Positions 36,334 to 45,775 are shown, counted from the stretch's first letter. The stretch: DNA of 64,000 nt from Chitinophaga sp. MM2321 (GCF_964033635.1 NZ_OZ035533.1:682001-746000), one strand, 5' to 3'. The notes: generated by a model not told the origin, from the sequence alone. Numbers and translations are program-made.

Positions 36334-37401
36334 ATGATGACGAAATTTTTTTATCTCTCTATAATACTGTTACCGGTACTTGGCGGTTGTATCGGAAACC
36401 TTGCAGAGCGAAATGTAAGTGCAACAGCTGATACCGTTTCTTCACAGGGGAAATCTAACAGCGCTGAAGGTTCGGTGCCTTCAGATACTTTATCTATGGT
36501 TTGGATTCCGGCTGGATCATTCCGAATGGGCGCGGACGATCCTGCTTTTTTGGATACGAGGCCGGTTCATACGGTGGTGTTGGAAGGTTTTTGGATGGAT
36601 GAACATGAAGTAACGAATGGTGAATTTGAAAAATTTGTGAACGCAACAAATTATATCACGGTAGCAGAGAGACCTTTGAATCCTGCTGACTTTCCAGGTG
36701 TGCCGATTGAAAGCCTGGTGGAAGGTTCGGTTGTATTTGTCCCGCCTTCTCAGGCCGTTTCCCTTGATGATCCGTTGCAATGGTGGCAGTATATACACGG
36801 GGCAAGTTGGAGGCACCCAGAAGGGCCGGGTAGCACCATTAACGGTCAACAAAACAATCCTGTTGTACATGTATGCTATGAAGATGCCATGGCTTACGCT
36901 AAATGGGCGGGCAAGCGTCTCCCTACGGAGGCGGAATGGGAATATGCAGCTCAAGGTGGAAATCAGGATCAGAAATACTATTGGGGTTCCGTGTTAAAGC
37001 CAGGTGGAGTATGGATGGCTAATATTTACCAGGGAAACTTTCCTGATAAGAATACAGGAGAGGACGGTTTTATCGGGGTTGCCCCGGTAAAATCTTTTCC
37101 GCCAAACGGATATGGATTGTATGATATGGACGGTAATGTATGGGAGTGGTGCAACGATTACTATAGGCCCGATTATTATAAGAATAGTCCGGTAAAAAGC
37201 CCGCAAGGACCATCAGACAGCTATGATCCTGATGAGCCCGATGCCATCAAACGTGTGCAGCGGGGTGGTTCCTTTCTTTGCAGCGACCAGTACTGTATCC
37301 GTTATAAACCAGGCAGCAGAGGTAAAGGGGAAGTGAGTAGCGGTTCCAATAACTTAGGTTTCCGGTGTGTGAAAGAGGGTCTTCCTCCTTCTGGAAAATA
37401 A
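36334..37401 (+). CDS. Formylglycine-generating enzyme (FGE), sulfatase maturase, lipoprotein
   Basis: A 355-residue SUMF1/FGE-type protein. It has a lipobox (LGGC, Cys about residue 19), so it is membrane-anchored on the outer side of the inner membrane or beyond. The FGE fold starts at WIPAGSFRMG, followed by GFWMDEHEVTN, KRLPTEAEWEYAA, GNVWEWCNDYY, RGGSFLCSDQYCIRY and NNLGFRC. Cys316 and Cys321 stand at the C-x4-C spacing of the copper-binding catalytic pair in genuine aerobic FGE, unlike FGE-fold proteins that lack it. It converts the active-site Cys of sulfatases into formylglycine using oxygen. Its start 3 nt after a sulfatase stop makes coupled expression likely. It can serve all nearby Cys-type sulfatases. 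Confidence 0.93.
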   Translation: MMTKFFYLSIILLPVLGGCIGNLAERNVSATADTVSSQGKSNSAEGSVPSDTLSMVWIPAGSFRMGADDPAFLDTRPVHTVVLEGFWMDEHEVTNGEFEKFVNATNYITVAERPLNPADFPGVPIESLVEGSVVFVPPSQAVSLDDPLQWWQYIHGASWRHPEGPGSTINGQQNNPVVHVCYEDAMAYAKWAGKRLPTEAEWEYAAQGGNQDQKYYWGSVLKPGGVWMANIYQGNFPDKNTGEDGFIGVAPVKSFPPNGYGLYDMDGNVWEWCNDYYRPDYYKNSPVKSPQGPSDSYDPDEPDAIKRVQRGGSFLCSDQYCIRYKPGSRGKGEVSSGSNNLGFRCVKEGLPPSGK

Positions 37402-37483
37402 TTTTTGAATAGCTATTTCAGAAAACCTGCGCCAAAGGTGTTAATAAAATGGTTTGGTGTATTGCCGAAAGAAATGCGGGGAT

Positions 37484-37524
37484 AAAAAAAACGGTACAAG
37501 CGATAGCGTTATCGACTTGTACCG
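37484..37524 (-). terminator. Intrinsic terminator of tRNA-Asp
   Basis: On the minus strand, 6 bases after the tRNA, ACGGTACAAG (complement of 37515-37524) pairs with CTTGTACCGT (complement of 37491-37500) over 10 bp, with additional pairing of CGATAA/CGATA-type sequence inside, and is followed directly by eight T (complement of 37484-37491). This is a textbook Rho-independent terminator. Confidence 0.88.
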
Positions 37525-37529
37525 TGAGG

Positions 37530-37603
37530 CGGACCAGACGAGACTCGAACTCGCGACCTCCGCCGTGACAGGGCGGCGTTCTAACCAACTGAACTACTGA
37601 TCC
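37530..37603 (-). tRNA. tRNA-Asp (anticodon GTC)
   Basis: Read on the minus strand the 74 bases fold into a cloverleaf. The acceptor GGATCAG pairs with CTGGTCC (one T-G wobble), the D-arm contains AGTTGGTTAGA, the anticodon loop is CTGTCAC with GTC (complement of 37567-37569), and the T-arm has GTTCGAGTC. The discriminator is G. The CCA end is not encoded in full (CCT follows), so it is added after transcription. It has its own promoter and terminator. Confidence 0.96.
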
Positions 37604-37620
37604 GTTTTATTCAGCGAGTG

Positions 37621-37653
37621 CAAATGTAAAGAGAATTTATTCACTTTAGCAAA
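37621..37653 (-). promoter_or_regulatory. Bacteroidota-type promoter for tRNA-Asp
   Basis: On the minus strand TTTG (complement of 37650-37653) and TACATTTG (complement of 37621-37628) are 21 bases apart. They match the -33 (TTTG) and -7 (TAnnTTTG) boxes of the primary sigma factor in this phylum. The predicted start is about ten bases before the mature tRNA. The promoter begins right after the ROK stop codon. Confidence 0.7.
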
Positions 37654-38883
37654 TTATATATTAAATAATTTATTGCGCGCCAGCATAGAAGCGCCTATTA
37701 CACCCGCTTTATTACCCAGTTTGGATAACTTATACAAGGTGTCATTATTGACCAGGCTGAGTGAATATTTATTGATAGCGCTTCTGAGGGGAAGAAAGAT
37801 ACACTCTCCGGTGGAAGATAAGGCGCCTCCGAGGATGATCAGCTCCGGATTGTAGAGGTTGATCAGGATCGCAATCCCTTTCCCTAGTTTCTCCCCTATT
37901 TCCGCAATTAATTCTATAGCGAGTGTATCATCGTTGTTGGCGGCTTCCAGAATATCTTCCATGGTTACGTCGTTGATATCAGGGATGTTTTTGGATACGA
38001 TAGACGTGGCGCCGTGACTGAGTCGCCGCTTAAATTCTTTGACAAGTGCCTTTCCGGATGTTTCTGTTTCCAGGCAGCCTTTCTTGCCGCAATGACAAAT
38101 GATTTCGTTATTGAAAAAAGGGATGTGTCCGAACTCACCGGCAAATCCTGATTTTCCATAGTAGAGTTCTCCGTTGATCATAACGCCAAGGGCTATCCCG
38201 TAATCGACATTGATGAAGATCACATCTTTTTCGTCCTTTACAACGCCACTACAAAATTCGCCATAGGCCATTGCCCGGGAGTCATTTTCTATATAGGTTT
38301 TTATCCCCAGTTTTCCTTCGAAGATCTTTGTGAGGGGTTCCTCATTAAAATAGAAGTAGCTGTAGCTGTAGCCGGTTTTATAGTTGATACGGCCGGAAAG
38401 GTTGATACAGATCCCGAATATTTTTTTGGACGACCCTTTTAGTTCCTTAATAAATTTATTAATGAGATGGCATAGTTGATCCAGTGAGGCGGCCGTGTTG
38501 TTAAGTTCATAGGGGATTTTTTCCTGAAACCTGACCAGGTCTTTCTGGAAGTTAAGGAGCCCTATATTGATATGATTGTTTTTTACTTCCACGCCGAGGA
38601 AAAACAGGGAATCGGATTCCAGTCCGTATAAGTTGGGCCGGCGTCCTATAGCGGATTCCGTTTTGCCGTGATCCTTTACCAGTTCGGCCTCTATCAATTC
38701 GTTGATAAGCTCGGCTATTTTAGGTGAACTGATATTTAGGGTCTTGCTCAGGTCAGCAATAGTGGTACTGCCCTGGTTGGCAAAATAGGAGAGGATCCCT
38801 TTTTTTAACTGCAGGTTCTTATAGGCTACACCGGAAATTTCCTCGTTGGATAGCTCACTAAGAAATGAATTGCTTCTTGCCAT
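37654..38883 (-). CDS. ROK-family transcriptional regulator (NagC/XylR type)
   Basis: A 409-residue repressor-like protein. The N-terminus (residues about 25-80) is a winged helix-turn-helix (KGILSYFANQGSTTIADLSKTLNIS, GRRPNLYG), followed by the ROK sugar-binding fold: FLGVEVKNNHINIGL, INVDYGIALGVMING, GKSGFAGEFGHIPF and the zinc motif CHCGKKGCLETE. ROK regulators bind a sugar or sugar phosphate and release DNA. It is the only protein gene on the minus strand and lies divergent to the FecR/susCD locus at 39189, with 305 bases between, so it may control that locus or itself. Its ligand is unknown. Confidence 0.92.
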   Translation of the reverse strand: MARSNSFLSELSNEEISGVAYKNLQLKKGILSYFANQGSTTIADLSKTLNISSPKIAELINELIEAELVKDHGKTESAIGRRPNLYGLESDSLFFLGVEVKNNHINIGLLNFQKDLVRFQEKIPYELNNTAASLDQLCHLINKFIKELKGSSKKIFGICINLSGRINYKTGYSYSYFYFNEEPLTKIFEGKLGIKTYIENDSRAMAYGEFCSGVVKDEKDVIFINVDYGIALGVMINGELYYGKSGFAGEFGHIPFFNNEIICHCGKKGCLETETSGKALVKEFKRRLSHGATSIVSKNIPDINDVTMEDILEAANNDDTLAIELIAEIGEKLGKGIAILINLYNPELIILGGALSSTGECIFLPLRSAINKYSLSLVNNDTLYKLSKLGNKAGVIGASMLARNKLFNI

Positions 38884-39188
38884 TTTAATTTTTACGGAGT
38901 TTTGAAGTAGATAACAAGATAGAATTTTTTATTCAGATAGCCGATGGAACCGATCTTTTGGCAAAAAAAGAAGTTTGTTTTACACTTAGTTAGGAAAATA
39001 ATTTATTAAGATAGGTGGAAAGGATGTTGGTGGCAGGATATAAGGCAGTGGACAACATAAGAATGCTACTTGGAGTTCAGCCTGCGAAATTTTATTTTTC
39101 TTCCACCCCACCCAACGCGGTACGATACGTACTCTCCTATATAAGGATAGTTGTTAGAAGAAAACAATTTTTAATATTAACCTGCTTT
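38884..39188. other. Divergent intergenic region between ROK regulator and fecR
   Basis: About 305 bases that should hold promoters for both directions. No sigma-factor gene is present, although one normally precedes fecR. The right half has a C-rich stretch followed by CTCCTATATAAGG (about 39130-39145), placed like the spacer found between sigma and fecR genes elsewhere. I could not identify a convincing TAnnTTTG box or a clear ROK operator by eye. Confidence 0.4.
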
Positions 39189-40373
39189 ATGGCTGTATCA
39201 CGTTTAGAATATCTGTTCAACTGTTATGTTCATCGTAGTTGCACCATTGAAGAGGAGAAGGCGTTTATGGAATTATTGGACCGGTCTGAAAATGAAGCTG
39301 AAATCCGGACATTGGTAAAGGAATTTGTAGAAACTGCTGACACTGAAGTACATATGGATAATCATGTGGCAGCTTCTATTTTACAAAATATCCTGCAAAA
39401 GGATAAAAGCCGCCTGGTTCCCGTTAAAGGGGGAAAAGCCATTTTGAGGCCATGGATGCAGGTGGCGGCAGCAGCTTTGCTGTTAATTGCAGGAGGCATT
39501 TTATGGAGTACGCTACAAAAAGATAAAAATGAAGCCGGAACTAATATTGCTTCAATAACTGAAAGCAATTCATCGGTTGGGCCGGGAGGGGATCACGCGT
39601 TACTCACAATGGCCGATGGCAGTACTGTTGTATTGGATAGCGTTCAAAACGGGAGTTTCGGGGAAGGAAGTGCAAAAGTTACCAAACAGAATGGTGTATT
39701 AATTTATACTGCACCTGCGTCGACTGCTGCTGTCGCGCCGGTTTCTTTTAATACGCTTGCAACGCCCCGTGGCGGAGAGTTCAAAGTGGTATTACCTGAC
39801 GGTAGCAAGGTTTGGTTGAATGCAGCGTCCTCATTACGTTTCCCCACCGTTTTTGCCGGTCGTAAACGGGAGGTGGAGTTAACAGGAGAGGCGTACTTTG
39901 AAATCGCGAAAAATAAAGAAAAGCCGTTCCAGGTAAAGGTAGGCGATATGTCGATAAATGTGTTGGGCACGCATTTCAACGTCAATGCTTATATGGACGA
40001 CGATGCCATAAAAACGAGCCTGATCGAGGGAAGCGTAAAAATAACCAAAGGCAAAATATCTGATTTATTGAAACCGGGTGAGCAGGCAGTCCTGCGTAAG
40101 AAAAGCGATAGGGCGGAAATAAGAGCGGTTAATATGGACGAAGTGGTCGCATGGAAGAATGGATTGTTCGAGTTTGACGGAGTGGATATTTCAATTATCA
40201 TGAGCCAGATCAGCCGCTGGTATGATGTAGATGTAGTTTATACCGGTAAAGTACCGGAACATGTGTTTGAAGGAAAAATAAGCAGAGATGCGCAATTGTC
40301 AGATGTGTTAAAAATATTAGAACTGAGCAATGTTAAATTTACAGTAGAAGGTAAAACTATATTTGTACACTAG
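39189..40373 (+). CDS. FecR-type anti-sigma factor without an adjacent sigma gene
   Basis: The start is set at ATG 39189 (MAVSRLEYLFNCYVHRSC), because FecR homology begins there; an earlier GTG/ATG at 39015 would add a tail without homology. The protein of about 394 residues has an N-terminal cytoplasmic part, one membrane helix (AILRPWMQVAAAALLLIAGGILW), the FecR domain (MADGSTVVLDS, LPDGSKVWLNAASSL, LTGEAYFEIAKN, VLGTHFNVNAY) and the C-terminal DUF4974-like module (MSQISRWYDVDVVY). It is followed by an STN-type susC, its likely signal partner. No sigma gene lies upstream; a distant ECF sigma, or the one at 21107, would have to serve. Confidence 0.92.
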   Translation: MAVSRLEYLFNCYVHRSCTIEEEKAFMELLDRSENEAEIRTLVKEFVETADTEVHMDNHVAASILQNILQKDKSRLVPVKGGKAILRPWMQVAAAALLLIAGGILWSTLQKDKNEAGTNIASITESNSSVGPGGDHALLTMADGSTVVLDSVQNGSFGEGSAKVTKQNGVLIYTAPASTAAVAPVSFNTLATPRGGEFKVVLPDGSKVWLNAASSLRFPTVFAGRKREVELTGEAYFEIAKNKEKPFQVKVGDMSINVLGTHFNVNAYMDDDAIKTSLIEGSVKITKGKISDLLKPGEQAVLRKKSDRAEIRAVNMDEVVAWKNGLFEFDGVDISIIMSQISRWYDVDVVYTGKVPEHVFEGKISRDAQLSDVLKILELSNVKFTVEGKTIFVH

Positions 40374-40478
40374 CACCACGTATTATTCACTATTTAAAAC
40401 AGGTATTTAGTTTAATTGTCTGTGTTTCGCAACATATGTAGATCACATATGCTTGCGTGGAATGCCGTTCAAAAAAAA

Positions 40479-40507
40479 GACCAGCAATGTTACGAGCATC
40501 GCTGGCC
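40479..40507 (+). promoter_or_regulatory. Leader hairpin upstream of the second susC
   Basis: Left arm 40479-40489 (GACCAGCAATG) and right arm 40497-40507 (CATCGCTGGCC) pair at 9 of 11 positions around a 7-base loop, about 58 bases before the susC start. Position and form resemble the hairpin before the first susC. It may be a leader-RNA structure. Confidence 0.35.
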
Positions 40508-40564
40508 GATGGGTCAAAAGTCGTCTGTTAAACAAATTTTATCACCCTAAATCTAACCAAAATT

Positions 40565-43500
40565 ATGTTTTTACCTGTAGGGTACCAAAACAAAAACGGT
40601 ACCAAATCATCACGAGCCAAAATATGGATGATTATGAAGTTAACAACTGTATTACTGTTATTTTTCATATTCAAGGTTAGCGCGAATAGTTATGCGCAAA
40701 AGGTTACCATCGTTAAAAAGAATGTTCCTTTACTGGAAGTATTCAAAGCTATTGAGCAGCAGACCGGGTTCATGTTTTTTTATGATAAGGGGCTGATACA
40801 GAAGACCTCACCGATCGATATTACCGTTAAGAACGCGACGATTGATCAGGCTTTGACAGCTTGTCTGAAAGGTCAGCAACTTACTTATGCCATTGTTAAG
40901 AATACGATCGTAATCCGCTTGAAAAAAGCATATATATCTGATATTCTTTTAAATATTACCGGGGCCAGTGCGGTAGCTCCTCCCATTGATATTACCGGGA
41001 GAGTCGTCAATAAGGCGGGCAATCCTTTACAGGGTGTATCTGTAGTGATAGTCGGTACTAAAAAAGGAACGACTACAGATAGCGACGGGCGGTTTAGACT
41101 AACGGTAGCCGACGGAAATGATGTATTAGGGATTTCCAGTCTGGGATATCAAATGAAAACCGTAAAAGTTGATAAACTGACTGACATTAATGTCACACTG
41201 GAGGAGGATATTACCGGCCTGAATGATGTGGTGGTGGTAGGATATGGAACCCAGAAACGGTCGGATATCACTGGTGCTATCGGTGGACTGACAACGGAAT
41301 CATTAAACGATAACAAACAAACGGATGTACTGAGCGCCCTCCAGGGAAAAATGGCTGGCGTGCAAATCAGCTCGCAGTCAGGTGAGCTAGGATCAGGCTT
41401 CAATATCAGGGTACGCGGTGCTACTTCCCTGAATGGGTCGTCCACACCCCTGTTTGTGATAGATGGTATTGCGATAGACCTGAACTCAAGTGAGATTGCG
41501 GGTTCTTCGCTGGGAACTTCGACCACCCCCAATCCGCTGGGTAATATTAACCCGGCAGACATCGAGTCTATTGAAGTATTGAAGGATGCTTCTGCTACTG
41601 CTATCTACGGGTCAAGAGGCGCGAACGGCGTGGTACTGGTTACCACCAAATCGGGAAAGGCCGGCAAAACGGTTATTAGCTATGATGGAAACCTCAGTAT
41701 AGGTCAGATCAGCAAGAAGTTAGACGTTTTGGGTGTCCAGGAATATTATGAGTTCCGGAAAACAAAATTTGGACTAACCGATTCGCTGGTGTCAAAAATG
41801 GATGTGGATAAAGATGGTATTGTCGATGTACAGGGGCATAACTGGCAGGATGAAATATACCAGAACTCTTTATCACAAAATCATACGGTATCGCTTAGCG
41901 GTGGAAGCAAAACAACGCTCTTTTCCGCCAGCCTCAATTATCTGAGAGATCAGTCGGTGATTCGCATTAATACGAATGACCGGTATGGTGCCCGGTTAAG
42001 ACTGGATCACAACGTAAATGAAGCATTTAAAGTAGGCGTCAATGTAAATACCTCTATTTCATCCCTGAATGGTGCTACGAATAGTGGTGGCTCCTTCTCC
42101 GGGGTAACAGACCGGATTCTTTTTTCCCGTCCTGTGGAAATATATACGGTGGAGGATGCCAATAATGGTTATGAAGATTACGTTTCGCCGTTTAATGATA
42201 TTGTGAAAGCATATAAGAATGTAACCACCAGTAAAACCCTCCTGAACGCTTACGCTACTTACAAGATCAACAAAGAACTTACACTGAATATCACCGGTGG
42301 GGGTACCTTATCTAATTCAAAAGGTAAAGAGTTCTACGGCTCCAATACTACGCCTGGTGTAAGTGCCAATGGTAAGGCGTTTTTGCAGGATATTAATTCC
42401 TATAACTGGACAAATACCAGCCAACTTAGCTATCGTAAAAGATTTAATGCCAATCATAACCTGGATGTGATGGGCGCCTTTGAGATGAGTTCATATAATT
42501 TCCAGAGCAACAATCTGAGTGCACAGGATTTTCCGGATCAGAGTGTGGGTATAAATGATATATCCAAAGCGCAGTTGGTCAATAGTATCAAATCAAACCG
42601 CTGGAAAAATAACCGCTTGTCTTATATCACCAGGGCGAATTATTCTTTGATGAACAGGTATTTGCTGACGGCTACTTTCCGTGCAGATGGTTCGGATAAA
42701 TTTGGTAAAAACAACAAATGGGGATATTTCCCCAGTGCAGCGATTGGTTGGAGAGTTACGGAAGAAGGTTTCATGAAGAATCAGCGTCTTTTCGATAACC
42801 TGAAAGCACGGCTGAGTTATGGTGTCACGGGTAATGAGGGCATCCCTGCCTATAGTTATCTCCCACTTCTGGAAAACTCCTATTATGCTACCGGTGGTAA
42901 GGCACAATTCGGACAGGCCATCGTGAATCCCGGCAATCCAGACCTGAAATGGGAGGAGAGTACGCAGTACAATGCTGGCCTGGATATGGCAATGGCAAAA
43001 GGAAGAATTGAATTGACAGCTGACTACTACGTCCGTCAGGTTAAAAATATGTTGGTTAAAAGGGTGCTGCCATCACAATCCGCCTACAATTATCAATGGC
43101 AGAATGCTGCCAGGATTGATAACCGTGGTTTTGAATTTGGTTTAGCTACCCGTAACATCGACACAAAATCTTTCCATTGGAATACTAGCCTTAACGTAAC
43201 CTTCGATAGAAGCAAGGTCGTAAGTTTGGGTGGTGCCGAAAGTCTGCCGATTGCCGGACCTGGCGATATTCCTACATGGGGACGTATAACTATTGGTCAA
43301 CCAGTAGGTACAGGATATGGCTACGTACTTGATGGTGTCTATCAGCTGAACGACTTTACCTGGCAGGGTGATAGCGATCCTACCGTTGAGCCGGGGCTCA
43401 GAGTCTACGAACTGAAACCTGGTGTTGTTTCCTTTAACGGTGCAAAGGTGAAACCAGGCAGCTATAAATTTAAAGACCTGACGGGTGATAATGTGGTAGA

Positions 43501-44029
43501 TGACAGTGATATGCGGATTATCAGTCAGAGCCAGCCTAAATTCACAGGCGGAATTACCAATACATTCAGCTATAAAAATTTCGATCTGAGCTTCTTTGTA
43601 GAAGGAGTGCACGGTAGACAAGTACTGAACACCATTAAGCTGTATCTGACTTCCTATAATAATAACAAGAACATCAGTACGGATTTTTATCATAACCGCT
43701 GGACAGAAGACAACCCTACCAACGAATATGGAACGTTTAGTACCAGTAATGCCACAGCGCTGTATCCATCTTCATTTTATGTGGAAGATGCTTCCTATCT
43801 CCGCCTGAAAAGCTTAACGGTAGCTTATAATGTTCCCGGTAAGTACACCAGCCGCGCAGGTATCAGCAGGGCAAGAGTCTATTTTACAGGCAATAATCTG
43901 CTAACCTGGACGAACTATTCAGGTTATGATCCCGAAGTAAACTGGCGCAATGATCTGTTGACAGGCCTTGATAATCTGGCGTTCCCACGTATGCGAACAT
44001 TTATTTTTGGCGCCACTGTTACCTTTTAA
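40565..44029 (+). CDS. SusC/RagA-type TonB-linked outer membrane protein with STN domain
   Basis: A 1154-residue importer. ATG 40565 is used; ATG 40628 or 40634 would begin right at the signal peptide (MKLTTVLLLFFIFKVSA). The STN domain (NVPLLEVFKAIEQQTGFMFFYD to about NTIVIR) is followed by the regulatory-like domain (GRVVNKAGNPLQGVSV), the SusC plug motif VVVVGYGTQKRSDITG, RVRGATSLNGSSTPLFVIDG and the barrel with the end GATVTF. It pairs with the SusD encoded 17 bases downstream and the FecR upstream. It is clearly different in sequence from the SusC at 23198, so the two systems probably recognise different parts or sizes of the glycan. Confidence 0.96.
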   Translation: MFLPVGYQNKNGTKSSRAKIWMIMKLTTVLLLFFIFKVSANSYAQKVTIVKKNVPLLEVFKAIEQQTGFMFFYDKGLIQKTSPIDITVKNATIDQALTACLKGQQLTYAIVKNTIVIRLKKAYISDILLNITGASAVAPPIDITGRVVNKAGNPLQGVSVVIVGTKKGTTTDSDGRFRLTVADGNDVLGISSLGYQMKTVKVDKLTDINVTLEEDITGLNDVVVVGYGTQKRSDITGAIGGLTTESLNDNKQTDVLSALQGKMAGVQISSQSGELGSGFNIRVRGATSLNGSSTPLFVIDGIAIDLNSSEIAGSSLGTSTTPNPLGNINPADIESIEVLKDASATAIYGSRGANGVVLVTTKSGKAGKTVISYDGNLSIGQISKKLDVLGVQEYYEFRKTKFGLTDSLVSKMDVDKDGIVDVQGHNWQDEIYQNSLSQNHTVSLSGGSKTTLFSASLNYLRDQSVIRINTNDRYGARLRLDHNVNEAFKVGVNVNTSISSLNGATNSGGSFSGVTDRILFSRPVEIYTVEDANNGYEDYVSPFNDIVKAYKNVTTSKTLLNAYATYKINKELTLNITGGGTLSNSKGKEFYGSNTTPGVSANGKAFLQDINSYNWTNTSQLSYRKRFNANHNLDVMGAFEMSSYNFQSNNLSAQDFPDQSVGINDISKAQLVNSIKSNRWKNNRLSYITRANYSLMNRYLLTATFRADGSDKFGKNNKWGYFPSAAIGWRVTEEGFMKNQRLFDNLKARLSYGVTGNEGIPAYSYLPLLENSYYATGGKAQFGQAIVNPGNPDLKWEESTQYNAGLDMAMAKGRIELTADYYVRQVKNMLVKRVLPSQSAYNYQWQNAARIDNRGFEFGLATRNIDTKSFHWNTSLNVTFDRSKVVSLGGAESLPIAGPGDIPTWGRITIGQPVGTGYGYVLDGVYQLNDFTWQGDSDPTVEPGLRVYELKPGVVSFNGAKVKPGSYKFKDLTGDNVVDDSDMRIISQSQPKFTGGITNTFSYKNFDLSFFVEGVHGRQVLNTIKLYLTSYNNNKNISTDFYHNRWTEDNPTNEYGTFSTSNATALYPSSFYVEDASYLRLKSLTVAYNVPGKYTSRAGISRARVYFTGNNLLTWTNYSGYDPEVNWRNDLLTGLDNLAFPRMRTFIFGATVTF

Positions 44030-44046
44030 TTTTAAAGAATTGCAAC

Positions 44047-45684
44047 ATGAAAACTATAAAATATACTTTAGTAATTATTTTGGCAGCAGTTCAGTTAAGT
44101 GGATGTAAGAAATTCCTTGACAGCGTTCCTTATTCCACGATATCTGCTGAACAGTTTTACCATACAGCTGCTGATGCTGAAAAAGCGATAAACGGGTGCT
44201 ATAGCCCGCTAAATGAGAATTCGATGCAGGGGAGAGCAGGTGGACTATATTTCCATCAGCTTCCGGTGATGCTGACTGCTAGCACAGACGAAGCCGTGAA
44301 ACGCTTTAACCTTGATAACGCAAAGTTTGGCCCATGGGGTATTGCAAGCTGGTCCAGCAGCTCTGAGATGAATCAGGAAGCCTATTTCTGTTTTTATGCT
44401 GCTATTGGACGGTGTAATATCTTACTGGATAAACTGGATGGCATCAATATGCCCGACGCACGCAAAGAAGAAATAGTTGCGGAAGCCCGTTTTCTCCGTG
44501 GTGTTTATTATATGCACCTGGGTATGATGTATGGCGGTGTGCCGTTAGTGACCAACGCTGAATTAGACGTGGATGGTCCGCGTAAACCACTGCAGGAAGT
44601 GTTTTTACAGGTGATTGCAGACCTGGATTTTGCTTACCAGCATCTGTCTCCCCGCGCCAGCATCAGTGGAAGAGCTAATAAATGGTCTGCAGCAGGATTT
44701 TTGGCAAGAACATATGCCTTCCTGGGGAGTTCCAAACTGAATAGTGTCGGAGCTGACCTGAATTTCCCGTTAAATAGCTTTGACTGGGTTAATTCGGATG
44801 AGGCGTACACCCACGTGAAAACATTAACGGATGACATCATTACCAGTGGTGGATACAAATTGACGGCAAAGTATGGCTACCTGTTTATGGAAACCACCAA
44901 GTCGTATCAACAGGAAGAATGTCTGTTTGTGATAGAAAGCAGCGAGGATCCCCTCAATGGTAACTACTTCAATTCGCAGAACCAGTTCTTTTCGTCCGGC
45001 GCAGTTAATACCTACGGCGGCGGTGCAGCGCAGCAGGTACCACTGGGAGAACTTTGGACCAAATACAATGCTAATGACACCCGTCGTGGATGGAACCTCA
45101 CAGGTGCCTATACTAATAAATCTGTGAAAGAAACCGTAGATGGCGCAGTGTATTATGCTCCCATTGCAGTGACGGATGCGAGCATAAAAACAGGTTACTT
45201 CTACGCAGGAAAATTCCGTGCGATAGATCCTGCCACCAAAAAGATCGATAAAAAGAAATGGGCAGGGAATTATCCTATGCTCAGACTCGCTGAAATATAC
45301 CTGTTACGTGCGGAAGCAGTATTTTATCTCACTGGAGACGTGGTTACCGCTACAAGTGATCTCGTAACAGTAAGACAGCGTGCCATTCCTGCAGCCAACC
45401 TGACCGCAGTAAATACCGCCTATAAAAAAGCCGACTTCGTCGCCGAGCTGCTGGATGAACGTGCACGCGAACTGTGCTTTGAATCATTAAGACATATTGA
45501 CCTGATGCGTTTTGATCGCTATCAGAGTGCCATTAACAGTTTGAGTGACGGCAAAACAGTATCGTTTAATAATCAAATGGTGCCGACATTTAAATTGAAC
45601 TGGGCGTCTTACCGGATCTGGTTCCCCATCCCTTTGAATGAGCTGGTCTTAAACAAAAACTTAGTCCAAAACCCGGGATACTAA
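44047..45684 (+). CDS. SusD/RagB-type nutrient-binding lipoprotein
   Basis: A 545-residue lipoprotein with lipobox LSGC (Cys about residue 20), then KKFLDSVPYSTISAEQFY. SusD marks: EARFLRGVYYMHLGMMYGGVPLVT, LQEVFLQVIADLDFAYQHL, MLRLAEIYLLRAEAVFYLTG, LDERARELCFESLRHIDLMRF and the end VQNPGY. It forms the lid of the SusC barrel and provides substrate binding on the cell surface. Confidence 0.95.
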   Translation: MKTIKYTLVIILAAVQLSGCKKFLDSVPYSTISAEQFYHTAADAEKAINGCYSPLNENSMQGRAGGLYFHQLPVMLTASTDEAVKRFNLDNAKFGPWGIASWSSSSEMNQEAYFCFYAAIGRCNILLDKLDGINMPDARKEEIVAEARFLRGVYYMHLGMMYGGVPLVTNAELDVDGPRKPLQEVFLQVIADLDFAYQHLSPRASISGRANKWSAAGFLARTYAFLGSSKLNSVGADLNFPLNSFDWVNSDEAYTHVKTLTDDIITSGGYKLTAKYGYLFMETTKSYQQEECLFVIESSEDPLNGNYFNSQNQFFSSGAVNTYGGGAAQQVPLGELWTKYNANDTRRGWNLTGAYTNKSVKETVDGAVYYAPIAVTDASIKTGYFYAGKFRAIDPATKKIDKKKWAGNYPMLRLAEIYLLRAEAVFYLTGDVVTATSDLVTVRQRAIPAANLTAVNTAYKKADFVAELLDERARELCFESLRHIDLMRFDRYQSAINSLSDGKTVSFNNQMVPTFKLNWASYRIWFPIPLNELVLNKNLVQNPGY

Positions 45685-45724
45685 AGGGATATTATAAATA
45701 TCATTACTTGACTGTTCATATGCT

Positions 45725-45744
45725 GGCAACGCGTAAGCGTTGCC
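45725..45744 (+). terminator. GC-rich stem-loop after the second susD
   Basis: GGCAACGC (45725-45732) and GCGTTGCC (45737-45744) form a perfect 8-bp stem with a GTAA tetraloop, 40 bases after the susD stop and 31 bases before the next sulfatase. No T run follows, so it may work as a partial terminator or an mRNA-end stabiliser that keeps susCD transcripts above those of the enzymes behind. Confidence 0.5.
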
Positions 45745-45775
45745 ATTCAATAACCTTTGTGCTAAAAAGTTTACG

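Noticed and set aside
37530..37603. tRNA-Asp as an integration site of a genomic island
   Set aside because: No integrase gene and no repeat of the tRNA 3' end were found in the window.
43142..43693. A 183-codon open frame on the minus strand within the second susC
   Set aside because: It lies wholly inside a certain SusC gene, has no recognisable domain and no start context, so it is a shadow of the real frame.
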